Source: DASVLX01 sp035552275
GTDB lineage: Bacteria; Actinomycetota; Actinomycetes; Mycobacteriales; Pseudonocardiaceae
NCBI GenBank assembly: GCA_035552275.1
Contig: DASZLR010000076.1
Location: 1 to 20,577 of the forward strand
Direction: 5' to 3'
DNA: 20,577 nucleotides
Shown here: positions 1-10,224 of the stretch, one piece after another
Position numbering within the stretch: the stretch's first letter is position 1
Layout of the letters: the number at the start of each line of letters is the position of its first letter
The notes under the pieces: generated by a model
Seen by the model: the letters and a program-made list of their open reading frames with translations, nothing else
What the model was told of the DNA's origin: nothing
Databases searched by the model: none
Program-made: the position numbers and the translations under genes

Positions 1-4
1 GACG

Positions 5-45
5 GCGGCCCAGGTCCGAAGTAGACAGCTTCTGACCTGGGCCGT
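5..45. terminator. Terminator-like hairpin beyond tRNA-Gly
   Basis: GGCCCAGGTC (7-16) is perfectly complementary to GACCTGGGCC (34-43), and one further C-G pair (6/44) and a G-T wobble (5/45) extend the stem. The loop is about 17 nt. It lies just past the 3' end of the minus-strand tRNA, so it may end that transcript. It could equally end a plus-strand gene left of the window. Neither side has a real U tract, which is common for actinobacterial terminators. Confidence 0.6.
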
Positions 46-51
46 TTCGTG

Positions 52-125
52 TGGAGCGGATGACGGGAATCGAACCCGCATTCTCAGCTTGGGAAGCTGA
101 TGTTCTACCATTGAACTACATCCGC
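52..125 (-). tRNA. tRNA-Gly (anticodon CCC)
   Basis: Read on the minus strand, the acceptor arms GCGGATG (125-119) and CATCCGC pair fully. The D arm contains GTTCAATGGTAGAAC. The anticodon stem TCAGC/GCTGA encloses the loop TTCCCAA, which places anticodon CCC at positions 34-36 and so reads GGG glycine codons. The T arm carries GGTTCGATTCC. The discriminator is U, as expected for glycine tRNA, and CCA is encoded (54-52). A TATCCT -10 candidate lies upstream at 142-137. No intron or mismatch is visible. Confidence 0.95.
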
Positions 126-177
126 GAGGCTTGGTCAGGATACATGGCTGCCCCGGTCCGGCCGTGGTCGGTCCGGC

Positions 178-183
178 TAGGGT
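178..183 (+). promoter_or_regulatory. -10 box for leaderless dcd
   Basis: TAGGGT (TANNNT class) ends 6 nt before the GTG start of dcd at 190, so transcription starting 7 nt after the hexamer would begin on the start codon itself. There is no Shine-Dalgarno sequence upstream of this GTG. This supports leaderless translation, which is common in actinobacteria. No convincing -35 is seen. Confidence 0.5.
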
Positions 184-189
184 GGGCCT

Positions 190-771
190 GTGTTGCTGAG
201 CGACCGGGATCTGCGCAAGGAGATCGACGGCGGACGACTGGTGGTCGATCCGTACGATCCGTCGATGCTCCAGCCGTCGAGTATCGACATCCGGCTGGAC
301 CGGTTCTTCCGCGTGTTCAACAACACCAAGTACACCCACATCGATCCGGCCATCCAGCAGGACGAGCTGACTTCGCTGGTGGAGAAGACCGACGACGAGC
401 CGTTCGTGCTGCACCCGGGTGAGTTCGTGCTCGGCTCGACGTTCGAGCTGGTCGGCCTGCCGGACGACCTCGCCGGCCGGCTGGAAGGCAAGTCGTCGCT
501 GGGTCGGCTCGGTCTGCTCACCCATTCCACGGCCGGGTTCATCGACCCGGGCTTCTCCGGGCACATCACGCTGGAACTGTCCAACGTGGCGAATCTGCCG
601 ATCACCCTCTGGCCGGGCATGAAGATCGGTCAGCTCTGCCTGTTCCAGTTGAGCAGCGCGGCCGAGCATCCGTACGGCTCGTCGCGGGCCGGCTCGCGCT
701 ACCAGGGTCAGCGTGGCCCCACCCCATCCCGGGCGTACCTCAACTTCCACCGGAGCGACACGAGCCGCTAG
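190..771 (+). CDS. dcd: dCTP deaminase (probably bifunctional dCTP deaminase/dUTPase)
   Basis: The 193-residue product belongs to the Dcd/dUTPase trimeric fold. It makes the dUMP precursor for thymidylate synthesis; the actinobacterial relatives, such as the M. tuberculosis enzyme, both deaminate dCTP and hydrolyse dUTP. Visible family motifs are GKSSLGR (100-106, Ser102 and Arg106 matching the E. coli catalytic Ser/Arg), HSTAGFIDPGFSG (112-124), the ELSN segment with the probable catalytic Glu129, and the C-terminal nucleotide-closing segment YQGQRGPTPS (171-180). Length is as usual for the family. The GTG start at 190 gives the canonical MLLSDRD N-terminus and sits 6 nt after a TANNNT box, so the message is probably leaderless. 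It stands alone between a divergent tRNA and the dnaK promoter. Whether the enzyme is mono- or bifunctional cannot be decided from motifs alone. Confidence 0.95.
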   Translation: MLLSDRDLRKEIDGGRLVVDPYDPSMLQPSSIDIRLDRFFRVFNNTKYTHIDPAIQQDELTSLVEKTDDEPFVLHPGEFVLGSTFELVGLPDDLAGRLEGKSSLGRLGLLTHSTAGFIDPGFSGHITLELSNVANLPITLWPGMKIGQLCLFQLSSAAEHPYGSSRAGSRYQGQRGPTPSRAYLNFHRSDTSR

Positions 772-825
772 CTGTGCCTTTGCCGCAGCTGTGAGCACGG
801 TCACCGCGTATTCGGAACCGCACCG

Positions 826-851
826 GGAACAGCACCCTGCCCTGGCCCGTT
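826..851 (+). promoter_or_regulatory. SigH/SigR-type ECF promoter of the dnaK operon
   Basis: GGAACA begins at 826 and GTT lies at 849-851, with 18 bp between GGAAC and GTT. This matches the GGAAY-N18-GTT consensus of the actinobacterial redox/heat ECF sigma factors (SigR in Streptomyces, SigH in mycobacteria). The same spacing recurs upstream of clpB (6547/6570). The predicted start is near 858, placing the HAIR element at about +8 to +28. The link to dnaK in mycobacterial SigH regulons is established; its use here is inferred. Confidence 0.6.
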
Positions 852-865
852 GTAGAGTCAGAAAC

Positions 866-886
866 ATTGAGCGGACTACGCTCAAG
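866..886 (+). promoter_or_regulatory. HAIR operator (HspR-binding) of dnaK
   Basis: The arms are ATTGAGC (866-872) and GCTCAAG (880-886), separated by the 7 bp GGACTAC. This fits the HAIR consensus CTTGAGT-N7-ACTCAAG, with TTGAGC/GCTCAA fully palindromic. It lies 42 bp upstream of the dnaK start. HspR is encoded in the same operon, so autorepression is expected, with DnaK as co-repressor as known in Streptomyces. Confidence 0.9.
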
Positions 887-928
887 TCTCGAAGTCCTAG
901 CGGTAGCTAACAGCAGGAGGGAATTTTC

Positions 929-2797
<1,869 letters not shown>

Positions 2798-2843
2798 CGG
2801 TCACGGAACCGGCGCCGTTGAGTCCGCCCAGCGAGGAGGAATC

Positions 2844-3563
2844 GTGAGCGAACACCGTGATCAGCACCGCGGTGATCAGCCGCACGGCGGGGAGGAACCG
2901 AGGGTAGTGGTACGCGACCGTCGCCGGATTGATCCGGAGACCGGCCAGGTGCGTCCGGTGGTCCCCGGCGACCTTCCCCCCGACGAGCCGTCGCCCGGCC
3001 GGCACGCGGCGGCCGGGCCGGGGGCGCCCGCGAACGGCGGCCCGGAGGCCCCGGCGCCCGGTCCGGACACCGGCCGGCACGAGTTGCAGACCCAGCTCGA
3101 CGAACGCACCGCCGACCTGCAACGGCTCAGCGCGGAATACGCCAACTACCGCCGGCGGGTCGAGCGGGACCGCGAGGTCGCGGCGGGCAATGCCAAGGCG
3201 TCGTTGGCGGGCGAACTGCTCACCGTGCTGGACGACGTGGACCGGGCGGCCGCGCACGGCGATCTCACCGGCGCGTTCAAGTCCGTGGCGGACAAGCTGC
3301 TCGCAACGTTGGGCAAGGCCGGGCTGGAGCCGTTCGGGCACGAGGGCGAGCCGTTCGACCCGTCGGTGCACGAGGCCGTGCAGCACGACACCTCGCCGGA
3401 CGTCTCGGGGCCGACGGTGAGCGCGGTGCTGCGCCGCGGCTACCGGATCGGCGACCGGGTGGTGCGGGCCGCGCTGGTCGCGGTCACCGACCACGAGTCG
3501 GCGGCCGGGACTGCCGACCCGGACGCCGCGCAACCGCCGGCCGATGTGACCGAGCAGAGCTGA
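2844..3563 (+). CDS. grpE: Nucleotide exchange factor GrpE
   Basis: The 239-residue product releases ADP from DnaK. The first 80 residues are charged and Pro/Gly-rich and look disordered. A long coiled-coil region follows (about 80-125, containing LQRLSAEYANYRRRVERDRE), then the compact beta domain with the family signature FDPSVHEAVQ and VLRRGYRIGDRVVRAALVAVTD (171-216). The GTG start at 2844 is chosen because GAGGAGG lies 6-7 nt upstream; the open frame extends further left into dnaK, but those codons overlap dnaK and look unlike GrpE. It lies 46 bp after dnaK and 44 bp before dnaJ in the same operon. The Pro-rich N-terminal tail is longer than in E. coli GrpE, as is usual in actinobacteria. 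Confidence 0.95.
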   Translation: MSEHRDQHRGDQPHGGEEPRVVVRDRRRIDPETGQVRPVVPGDLPPDEPSPGRHAAAGPGAPANGGPEAPAPGPDTGRHELQTQLDERTADLQRLSAEYANYRRRVERDREVAAGNAKASLAGELLTVLDDVDRAAAHGDLTGAFKSVADKLLATLGKAGLEPFGHEGEPFDPSVHEAVQHDTSPDVSGPTVSAVLRRGYRIGDRVVRAALVAVTDHESAAGTADPDAAQPPADVTEQS

Positions 3564-3607
3564 CCGAATCATGATCAGTCCGAGATGAGCGGAGGGAGGG
3601 ACGTCCG

Positions 3608-4804
3608 GTGAGCGCGAGGGACTGGATCGACAAGGACTTCTACCGTGAGCTGGGCGTCTCTGCCGACGCTTCGGCGGACGAGATCAAGAAGGCGTACCGC
3701 AAGCTTGCCCGCGAGTTGCACCCCGACGCGAATCCGGGCGACACCAAGGCGGAAGCCCGGTTCAAGTCGGTGTCCGAGGCCTACGGCGTGCTGTCTGACG
3801 CCGACAAGCGCAAGCAGTACGACGAGGCCCGGCGGCTCTTCGGCTCGGGCGGGTTCCGGCCCGGCGCCGGCGGCAGCGGCGGATTCGGCACCGGCACTGG
3901 CGGCTTCGACCTGAACGACCTGTTCGGCGCCGCGGCCGGTGGCGGCGGCACTCCCGGTGGCGGCAGCGGTGGGCTGGGCGATCTGTTCGGCGGCCTGTTC
4001 GGCCGGCGCGGTGGCGGCGGCCCGACTCCCAATCGGGGCCGTCGCGGCACGGACGTGGAGACCGACATCCGGATCGACTTCGCCGAGGCGGTGCACGGCG
4101 TTACCGTGCCGCTACGGCTGGCCAGCCCGGCCACCTGCGACACCTGCCACGGCAGCGGCGCCAAGCCGGGCACGTCCCCGCGCACCTGCCCCACCTGCAA
4201 GGGCGCCGGCCTGGTGACCCGCAGCCAGGGTTCGTTCGCGTTCAGCGAGCCGTGTTCGGACTGCCGGGGCACCGGCCGGATCGTGGACCAGCCCTGCCCC
4301 GAGTGCGCCGGCAGCGGCACCAGCACCAAGACCCGGACGATGACCGTGCGGATCCCGCCGGGCGTCAACGACGGCCAGCGGATCCGGGTGGCCGGCAAGG
4401 GTGAGCCGGGTGTGGGTGGCGCGCCGGCCGGCGATCTGTACGTCCGGGTGCATGTCAGCCCGCACAAGGTGTTCGGCCGTTCCGGCGACGACCTGACCAT
4501 CACCGTGCCGGTCAGCTTCCCCGAACTGGCCATGGGCACCACGATCACCGTCCCCACCCTGGACGGCAAGGTGTCGCTGAAGGTGCCGGCCGGCACACCC
4601 ACCGGTCGCACGCTTCGGGTGCGCGGCAAGGGAATCACGCGCCGCGACGGCAGAAGCGGTGACCTGTTGGCAACCCTTCAGATTGCTGTGCCCAACAGGA
4701 TGGACGACAAGGCGCGGAGCGCGCTGCGGGCGTACGCCGACGCGACCACCGGCCTCGATCCGCGTGCCGACCTCAACGATCTACTCAAGGGCGGGGAGGC
4801 GTAA
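3608..4804 (+). CDS. dnaJ: Co-chaperone DnaJ (Hsp40, type I)
   Basis: The 398-residue product stimulates the DnaK ATPase and delivers substrates. Domains in order: J domain with the HPD motif at 38-40; a long Gly/Phe-rich linker (about 79-140) with repeated DLF segments; and a zinc-binding domain with four CXXCXGXG repeats (Cys pairs 177/180, 194/197, 216/219, 230/233). Two beta-barrel substrate-binding domains follow, up to about 370. The set is complete, so it is a full type I DnaJ. The N-terminal WIDKDFYRELGV resembles actinobacterial DnaJ1. The GTG start at 3608 follows GGAGGGAGGG (3591-3600), and no better in-frame alternative fits. hspR starts 3 bp after the stop, indicating translational coupling within the operon. 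Confidence 0.97.
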   Translation: MSARDWIDKDFYRELGVSADASADEIKKAYRKLARELHPDANPGDTKAEARFKSVSEAYGVLSDADKRKQYDEARRLFGSGGFRPGAGGSGGFGTGTGGFDLNDLFGAAAGGGGTPGGGSGGLGDLFGGLFGRRGGGGPTPNRGRRGTDVETDIRIDFAEAVHGVTVPLRLASPATCDTCHGSGAKPGTSPRTCPTCKGAGLVTRSQGSFAFSEPCSDCRGTGRIVDQPCPECAGSGTSTKTRTMTVRIPPGVNDGQRIRVAGKGEPGVGGAPAGDLYVRVHVSPHKVFGRSGDDLTITVPVSFPELAMGTTITVPTLDGKVSLKVPAGTPTGRTLRVRGKGITRRDGRSGDLLATLQIAVPNRMDDKARSALRAYADATTGLDPRADLNDLLKGGEA

Positions 4805-4807
4805 GCC

Positions 4808-5245
4808 GTGGACGTGGTCTTTCCGCCGGGCGCCGACGAGAACACGCCGATGTTCGTGATCTCGATCGCGGCCTCGCTGGCCGGGCTGCACGCGCAGACC
4901 CTGCGCAGCTACGACCGGCTGGGTCTGGTCTCGCCGGGCCGGGCCTCCGGTGGCGGCCGGCGCTACTCACCCCGCGACATCGCCGTGCTGCGCGAAGTGC
5001 AGCGGCTGTCCCAGGAGGAAGGCGTCAACCTCGCCGGCATCAAGCGGATCATCGAGCTGGAGGCCCAGGTCGACGCGCTGCGCTCACGGATCAGCGAGCT
5101 GATGGACGAACTTGCCTCGACGCACGCCGCGGCCGAGCAGATCGCGGCCTCCGTGCACGCCTCCTATCGCCGGGATCTGGTTCCGGTGCGCCAGCAGACC
5201 TCGCTGGCGGTGTGGCGTCCGCAGCCGCGCCAGCCCCGTCGGTGA
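4808..5245 (+). CDS. hspR: Heat-shock repressor HspR (MerR family)
   Basis: The 145-residue product is a MerR-type winged-helix repressor that binds HAIR elements and, in Streptomyces, uses DnaK as co-repressor. The DNA-binding domain spans about 16-66, with FVISIAASLAGLHAQTLRSYDRLGLV followed by the wing GGGRRYSPRDIAVL. A coiled-coil dimer helix follows (about 82-112, from IIELEAQVDALRSRISELMDEL), then a basic C-terminal tail. The GTG start lies 3 bp after the dnaJ stop; about 14 extra residues precede the conserved MFVISIA, and an internal ATG at residue 15 is an alternative start. Two HAIR sites in this window (866-886 and 6586-6608) are its evident targets, so it should repress its own operon and clpB. 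Confidence 0.95.
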   Translation: MDVVFPPGADENTPMFVISIAASLAGLHAQTLRSYDRLGLVSPGRASGGGRRYSPRDIAVLREVQRLSQEEGVNLAGIKRIIELEAQVDALRSRISELMDELASTHAAAEQIAASVHASYRRDLVPVRQQTSLAVWRPQPRQPRR

Positions 5246-5268
5246 CGGATGTTCAGTCGGTGCTGAAC
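5236..5268. terminator. Paired hairpins between convergent hspR and flavohemoglobin genes
   Basis: Two small perfect hairpins span the 7-bp gap between the convergent stops. CCGTC-GGT-GACGG (5236-5248) covers the hspR stop, and GTTCAG-TCGGTG-CTGAAC (5251-5268) covers the flavohemoglobin stop. There is no U tract. A bidirectional terminator is plausible but the stems are short. Confidence 0.4.
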
Positions 5269-6431
5269 GGGTCGTAGGAGATCCGGTCCAGCGGCGTGCC
5301 GGCGACCAGCATCCGGGACACGGTCGCGCGGATCATCTGCGGCGATCCGGACACCAGCACATCGCGGTCGGCCCACGATCCGTACCGGGTGACCACATCG
5401 GCCAGCGTGCCCTGCTCGGCCTGCCGGGTGCCGGGAATGCCCTCCAGCACCGGCACCACGGTCAGCCACGGGTTCACCCCGGCGAGCTGACGCAGGTGCT
5501 CCAGCGCGTAGAGATCGTCGGGAATCCGGCCGCCGTAGAACAGTTGCACCCGTGGGTTGTCGCCGTACCGCGCCAGGTCCTCCACCAGTGCGAGCATCGG
5601 CGTGACGCCGGTGCCGCCGGCCACCATCAGCACGTCCCGCTGGGACGTCCGGTCCACCGCGAGCCGGCCCAGCGGCGGCCCGAGCCGCCACAACTGGCCG
5701 ACCTCGGCATGCCGAACGATCGCCCGGCTGACCCAGCCGTTGTCCACCGCGCGGACGTGGAACTCGATCACGCCGTCGTCGCGGGGGGCGTTGGCCGGCG
5801 ACAGGTGCCGCCACAGTCGGGGCCGCTGCGGCACTTCCACGCTGACGTACTGGCCGGCGTGATAGGGCACCGGATAGTCCGGCCGCACCCGCACCCTGGC
5901 CAGTCCCCAGCCGATCCGCTCGTGCTCGATCACCTCGGCCGGCCACCAGGCCGGTCCGTCGTCCTCGGCCGCCGCGTCCAGCATGGTGCGGGCCATGATC
6001 GTGTATGCCTCGGCCCAGGCCCGTTCGACATCGCCGGTCCAGCCCGCGCCCGCGTACTTCTTCACGGCGCCCAGCAGCGCGGTGCCGATCGTCTCGTACT
6101 GGCCGGCGATCACGCCGAACTTGCGGTGGTCCCGGCCCAGTTGGCGGAGCACCGGCAGCGCCTCGTCCGGCCGGTCGACCATCAGCACGAGCCGCACGAT
6201 GGTCCGCATCATCCGGTCCCGGACGTCCCGCATGTTGATCGGGAACAGTTCCTGGATCTCCGGGGCGAGGCTGAACACGATGCCGTAGAAGAGCTGGGTG
6301 ACCTCGTCGGCGCGCGGCTCGACCAACGCCCAGCTCTCCCGCACCAGGCGCGCCATGGCGGACACACGGTCGGTCGGCGGCTCACGTCGGGGCTGTGGCG
6401 AAGTCGGGTCGACTACCGCATTCGCTGTCAT
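5253..6431 (-). CDS. Flavohemoglobin-like globin/FAD-NAD(P) oxidoreductase (type II-like)
   Basis: The 392-residue product has a globin domain (about 25-155) fused to a ferredoxin-reductase module (about 168-392), the layout of bacterial flavohemoglobins. His102 in DHRKFGV is the likely proximal haem ligand, and Tyr49 in QLFYGIVF lies near the B10 position. The FAD region has RLWRHLSPAN where the usual motif is RxYS, so the tyrosine is replaced by leucine. NAD binding is shown by GGTGVTPM (272-279). The altered FAD motif recalls the type II group of M. tuberculosis Rv0385, for which D-lactate oxidation rather than NO dioxygenase activity has been reported; function here is uncertain. The ATG at 6431 is preferred over a GTG at 6485, because the longer form adds a non-conserved Cys/Arg-rich leader. 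It is divergent from clpB and convergent with hspR. Confidence 0.85.
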   Translation of the reverse strand: MTANAVVDPTSPQPRREPPTDRVSAMARLVRESWALVEPRADEVTQLFYGIVFSLAPEIQELFPINMRDVRDRMMRTIVRLVLMVDRPDEALPVLRQLGRDHRKFGVIAGQYETIGTALLGAVKKYAGAGWTGDVERAWAEAYTIMARTMLDAAAEDDGPAWWPAEVIEHERIGWGLARVRVRPDYPVPYHAGQYVSVEVPQRPRLWRHLSPANAPRDDGVIEFHVRAVDNGWVSRAIVRHAEVGQLWRLGPPLGRLAVDRTSQRDVLMVAGGTGVTPMLALVEDLARYGDNPRVQLFYGGRIPDDLYALEHLRQLAGVNPWLTVVPVLEGIPGTRQAEQGTLADVVTRYGSWADRDVLVSGSPQMIRATVSRMLVAGTPLDRISYDPFSTD

Positions 6432-6503
6432 GGTCGGCCAAAGTGTGTCCCCGTTCCGGCCGGCCAGGCAAGACACTGAGCGCACGACCGCGCCACAATG
6501 ATG

Positions 6504-6519
6504 ACTCGACCTGTCGAGT
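6504..6519. promoter_or_regulatory. Inverted repeat upstream of the flavohemoglobin gene
   Basis: ACTCGAC-CT-GTCGAGT has perfect 7-bp arms with a 2-bp spacer, 73 bp upstream of the flavohemoglobin ATG in the divergent region shared with clpB. It resembles a dimeric repressor site. It does not match HAIR or any operator I can name. Confidence 0.4.
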
Positions 6520-6546
6520 TTGTCCGAGCCTGAGCACTCGTTCGGC

Positions 6547-6572
6547 GGAATGTCGATGACAGTGAGTCAGTG
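6547..6572 (+). promoter_or_regulatory. Probable ECF (SigH/SigR-like) promoter of clpB
   Basis: GGAAT (6547-6551) is followed after 18 bp by GTG (6570-6572), one base off the GTT -10 consensus. The spacing to the HAIR (-10 to first HAIR base 17 bp) is identical to that of the dnaK promoter, which is the main reason to accept it. The predicted start is near 6580, giving a leader of about 95 nt. Confidence 0.45.
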
Positions 6573-6585
6573 GCCACATCGACAG

Positions 6586-6608
6586 AGTTGAGCGGAACAG
6601 ACTCAACT
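6586..6608 (+). promoter_or_regulatory. HAIR operator (HspR-binding) of clpB
   Basis: AGTTGAG (6586-6592) and CTCAACT (6602-6608) are perfect inverted arms separated by 9 bp, which equals the TTGAG-N9-CTCAA core of HAIR. The left part shares TTGAGCGGA with the dnaK HAIR. clpB as an HspR target is established in Streptomyces and mycobacteria. Confidence 0.9.
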
Positions 6609-6614
6609 TTTCTG

Positions 6615-6636
6615 ACGTTGTGCGAAGTGACAACGT
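6615..6636. promoter_or_regulatory. Second inverted repeat in the clpB leader
   Basis: ACGTTGT (6615-6621) and ACAACGT (6630-6636) are perfect 7-bp arms separated by GCGAAGTG. The element lies between the HAIR and the clpB ribosome-binding site, ending 38 bp before the ATG. It may be an extra operator or an RNA hairpin in the leader. It is not CIRCE or HAIR, and nothing comparable is seen upstream of dnaK. Confidence 0.45.
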
Positions 6637-6674
6637 TTGCGGGACCCTGGACCGGGCCGAACACGAGGTGGGAG

Positions 6675-9281
<2,607 letters not shown>

Positions 9282-9310
9282 CACAGCACTGACATCGACA
9301 GCAGAGGCGA

Positions 9311-9367
9311 GCGCGCCGTTGGTCGGCGGGGTTATCACCCGTAAGAGTGAGGTTACCGACGGCGCGC
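9311..9367. terminator. Large stem-loop downstream of clpB
   Basis: The arms GCGCGCCGTTGGT (9311-9323) and ACCGACGGCGCGC (9355-9367) form a 13-bp stem with one G-U wobble. The 31-nt loop itself holds a small hairpin, CGGG/CCCG (9327-9330/9338-9341). It starts 30 bp after the clpB stop and ends about 100 bp before the next gene. No U tract follows. A factor-independent terminator or a 3'-protective structure is likely. Confidence 0.55.
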
Positions 9368-9460
9368 CGCACTTGCCGGCAGGCTCCGGACTACATCACG
9401 ACTTGGTCCGGGATCGCCGACTGGCGGGAAATTGATCTTCGCAGCGGCCCGATTAATCGC

Positions 9461-9466
9461 TACCCT
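9461..9466 (+). promoter_or_regulatory. -10 box for the hypothetical membrane protein gene
   Basis: TACCCT lies 7 nt before the GTG at 9474, giving a leaderless geometry like that of dcd and the SDR gene. There is no Shine-Dalgarno sequence before the nearby GTG or TTG codons. This is the main reason for choosing the start at 9474. Confidence 0.35.
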
Positions 9467-9473
9467 CGTGGTC

Positions 9474-10172
9474 GTGGGCATTCCGCCGTGGGTCTTCTTC
9501 GCCGTCGCAGCGCTCGCGCTGTTGGCGGGGTTGGCCCTGCTCGGGCGCGACCAGGCGCAGCGCACGGCGCGCAACCGGGAGCGCCGGCGCTGGGCGGCGC
9601 TGCGCGGCTGGCAGTTCGCCGAGACCGACCAGGTGCTGCCGACTCGGTGGCGTGGCGGGGCGATCGCCTACTTCGGCTCCGGCACCGCCGGCGATGTGGT
9701 GGCCGGCTCCACGTTCACCGCCGACGGCCGCCGCCAGGTCTACGTCTTCGACTACGAGACGAACGGCAAGGTCAACGCGGTGCTGGTGGCGGTGCGCTGC
9801 CGGCGACCGCTGGGCGTGCTGATCGAACTCTGGCTGCCCAGCGTCCCGTTCCAGCGCGCGCAGATGCCCGACCTGCTCGGTCCGGTCGGCCCGCGCTACG
9901 CCTTCGTCTCCGACCTGCCCGCCGCCCGCGCGCTGATCACCCCCGACCTGGTGGATGCGGCCGAAGAGGTCGGCGGCGACGTCACGGTGATCTGGTTCGA
10001 GGACGACTGGGTGGTGGCCGCCGCGCCGGCCCACGCCAGCCCGACCCGGCTGGAACGGCTGCTGCGCGATCTCGGCGAGCTGGCCGACGTGGTCGACCCG
10101 CTGGACGCCGCCGGCAGCGTGGACACCGCGGACGGTGGCTCCCGCCCGCACGTCGGCCCGGCCCGGGGCTGA
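9474..10172 (+). CDS. Hypothetical single-pass membrane protein
   Basis: The product is about 232 residues. A hydrophobic helix occupies residues 4-24 (IPPWVFFAVAALALLAGLALLG) and is followed by a strongly basic stretch (RDQAQRTARNRERRRW). The helix therefore probably anchors the protein with the rest in the cytoplasm. The remainder is a soluble mixed alpha/beta domain with motifs GWQFAETD, YVFDYETNGK and a WFEDDWVV segment near the C-terminus. I do not recognise a catalytic signature. The position between clpB and pyrE resembles Rv0383c of M. tuberculosis, which I recall also as an uncharacterised membrane or secreted protein. The start is uncertain: a TTG at 9432 and a GTG at 9468 are alternatives, and 9474 is preferred because of the TACCCT box 7 nt upstream. 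Codon use is like its neighbours. Confidence 0.75.
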   Translation: MGIPPWVFFAVAALALLAGLALLGRDQAQRTARNRERRRWAALRGWQFAETDQVLPTRWRGGAIAYFGSGTAGDVVAGSTFTADGRRQVYVFDYETNGKVNAVLVAVRCRRPLGVLIELWLPSVPFQRAQMPDLLGPVGPRYAFVSDLPAARALITPDLVDAAEEVGGDVTVIWFEDDWVVAAAPAHASPTRLERLLRDLGELADVVDPLDAAGSVDTADGGSRPHVGPARG

Positions 10173-10212
10173 CCGCCGGTTGCCCAGCTTCCCAGCTGCG
10201 CCGTTCACCCGT

Positions 10213-10218
10213 TAGCGT
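10213..10218 (+). promoter_or_regulatory. -10 box for leaderless SDR gene
   Basis: TAGCGT ends exactly 6 nt before the ATG at 10225, so the transcript should begin at the A of the start codon. No ribosome-binding site is present. The spacing is identical to that at dcd. Confidence 0.5.
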
Positions 10219-10224
10219 GAAGAC

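Noticed and set aside
51..422. Plus-strand open frame across the tRNA and the dcd start
   Set aside because: It overlaps a tRNA on the opposite strand and dcd in another frame, with no ribosome-binding site or family signature.
770..790. AGCTG/CAGCT inverted repeat after dcd as terminator
   Set aside because: The stem is only 5 bp with an 11-nt loop and no U tract; too weak to call.
850..882. Sigma-A-like promoter TTGTAG...TACGCT at dnaK
   Set aside because: The spacing between boxes is 21 bp and the ECF-type boxes GGAAC/GTT fit better, with matching geometry at clpB.
4963..4970. CTACTCAC inside hspR, resembling half of the TetR-type operator
   Set aside because: It lies in the conserved wing codons (RRYSP) of HspR, and the right half of the motif (GTARNT) is absent.
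9362..9369. GGCGCGCC-type palindrome after clpB as a separate site
   Set aside because: It is part of the arm of the larger stem-loop and such GC palindromes are common in this DNA.
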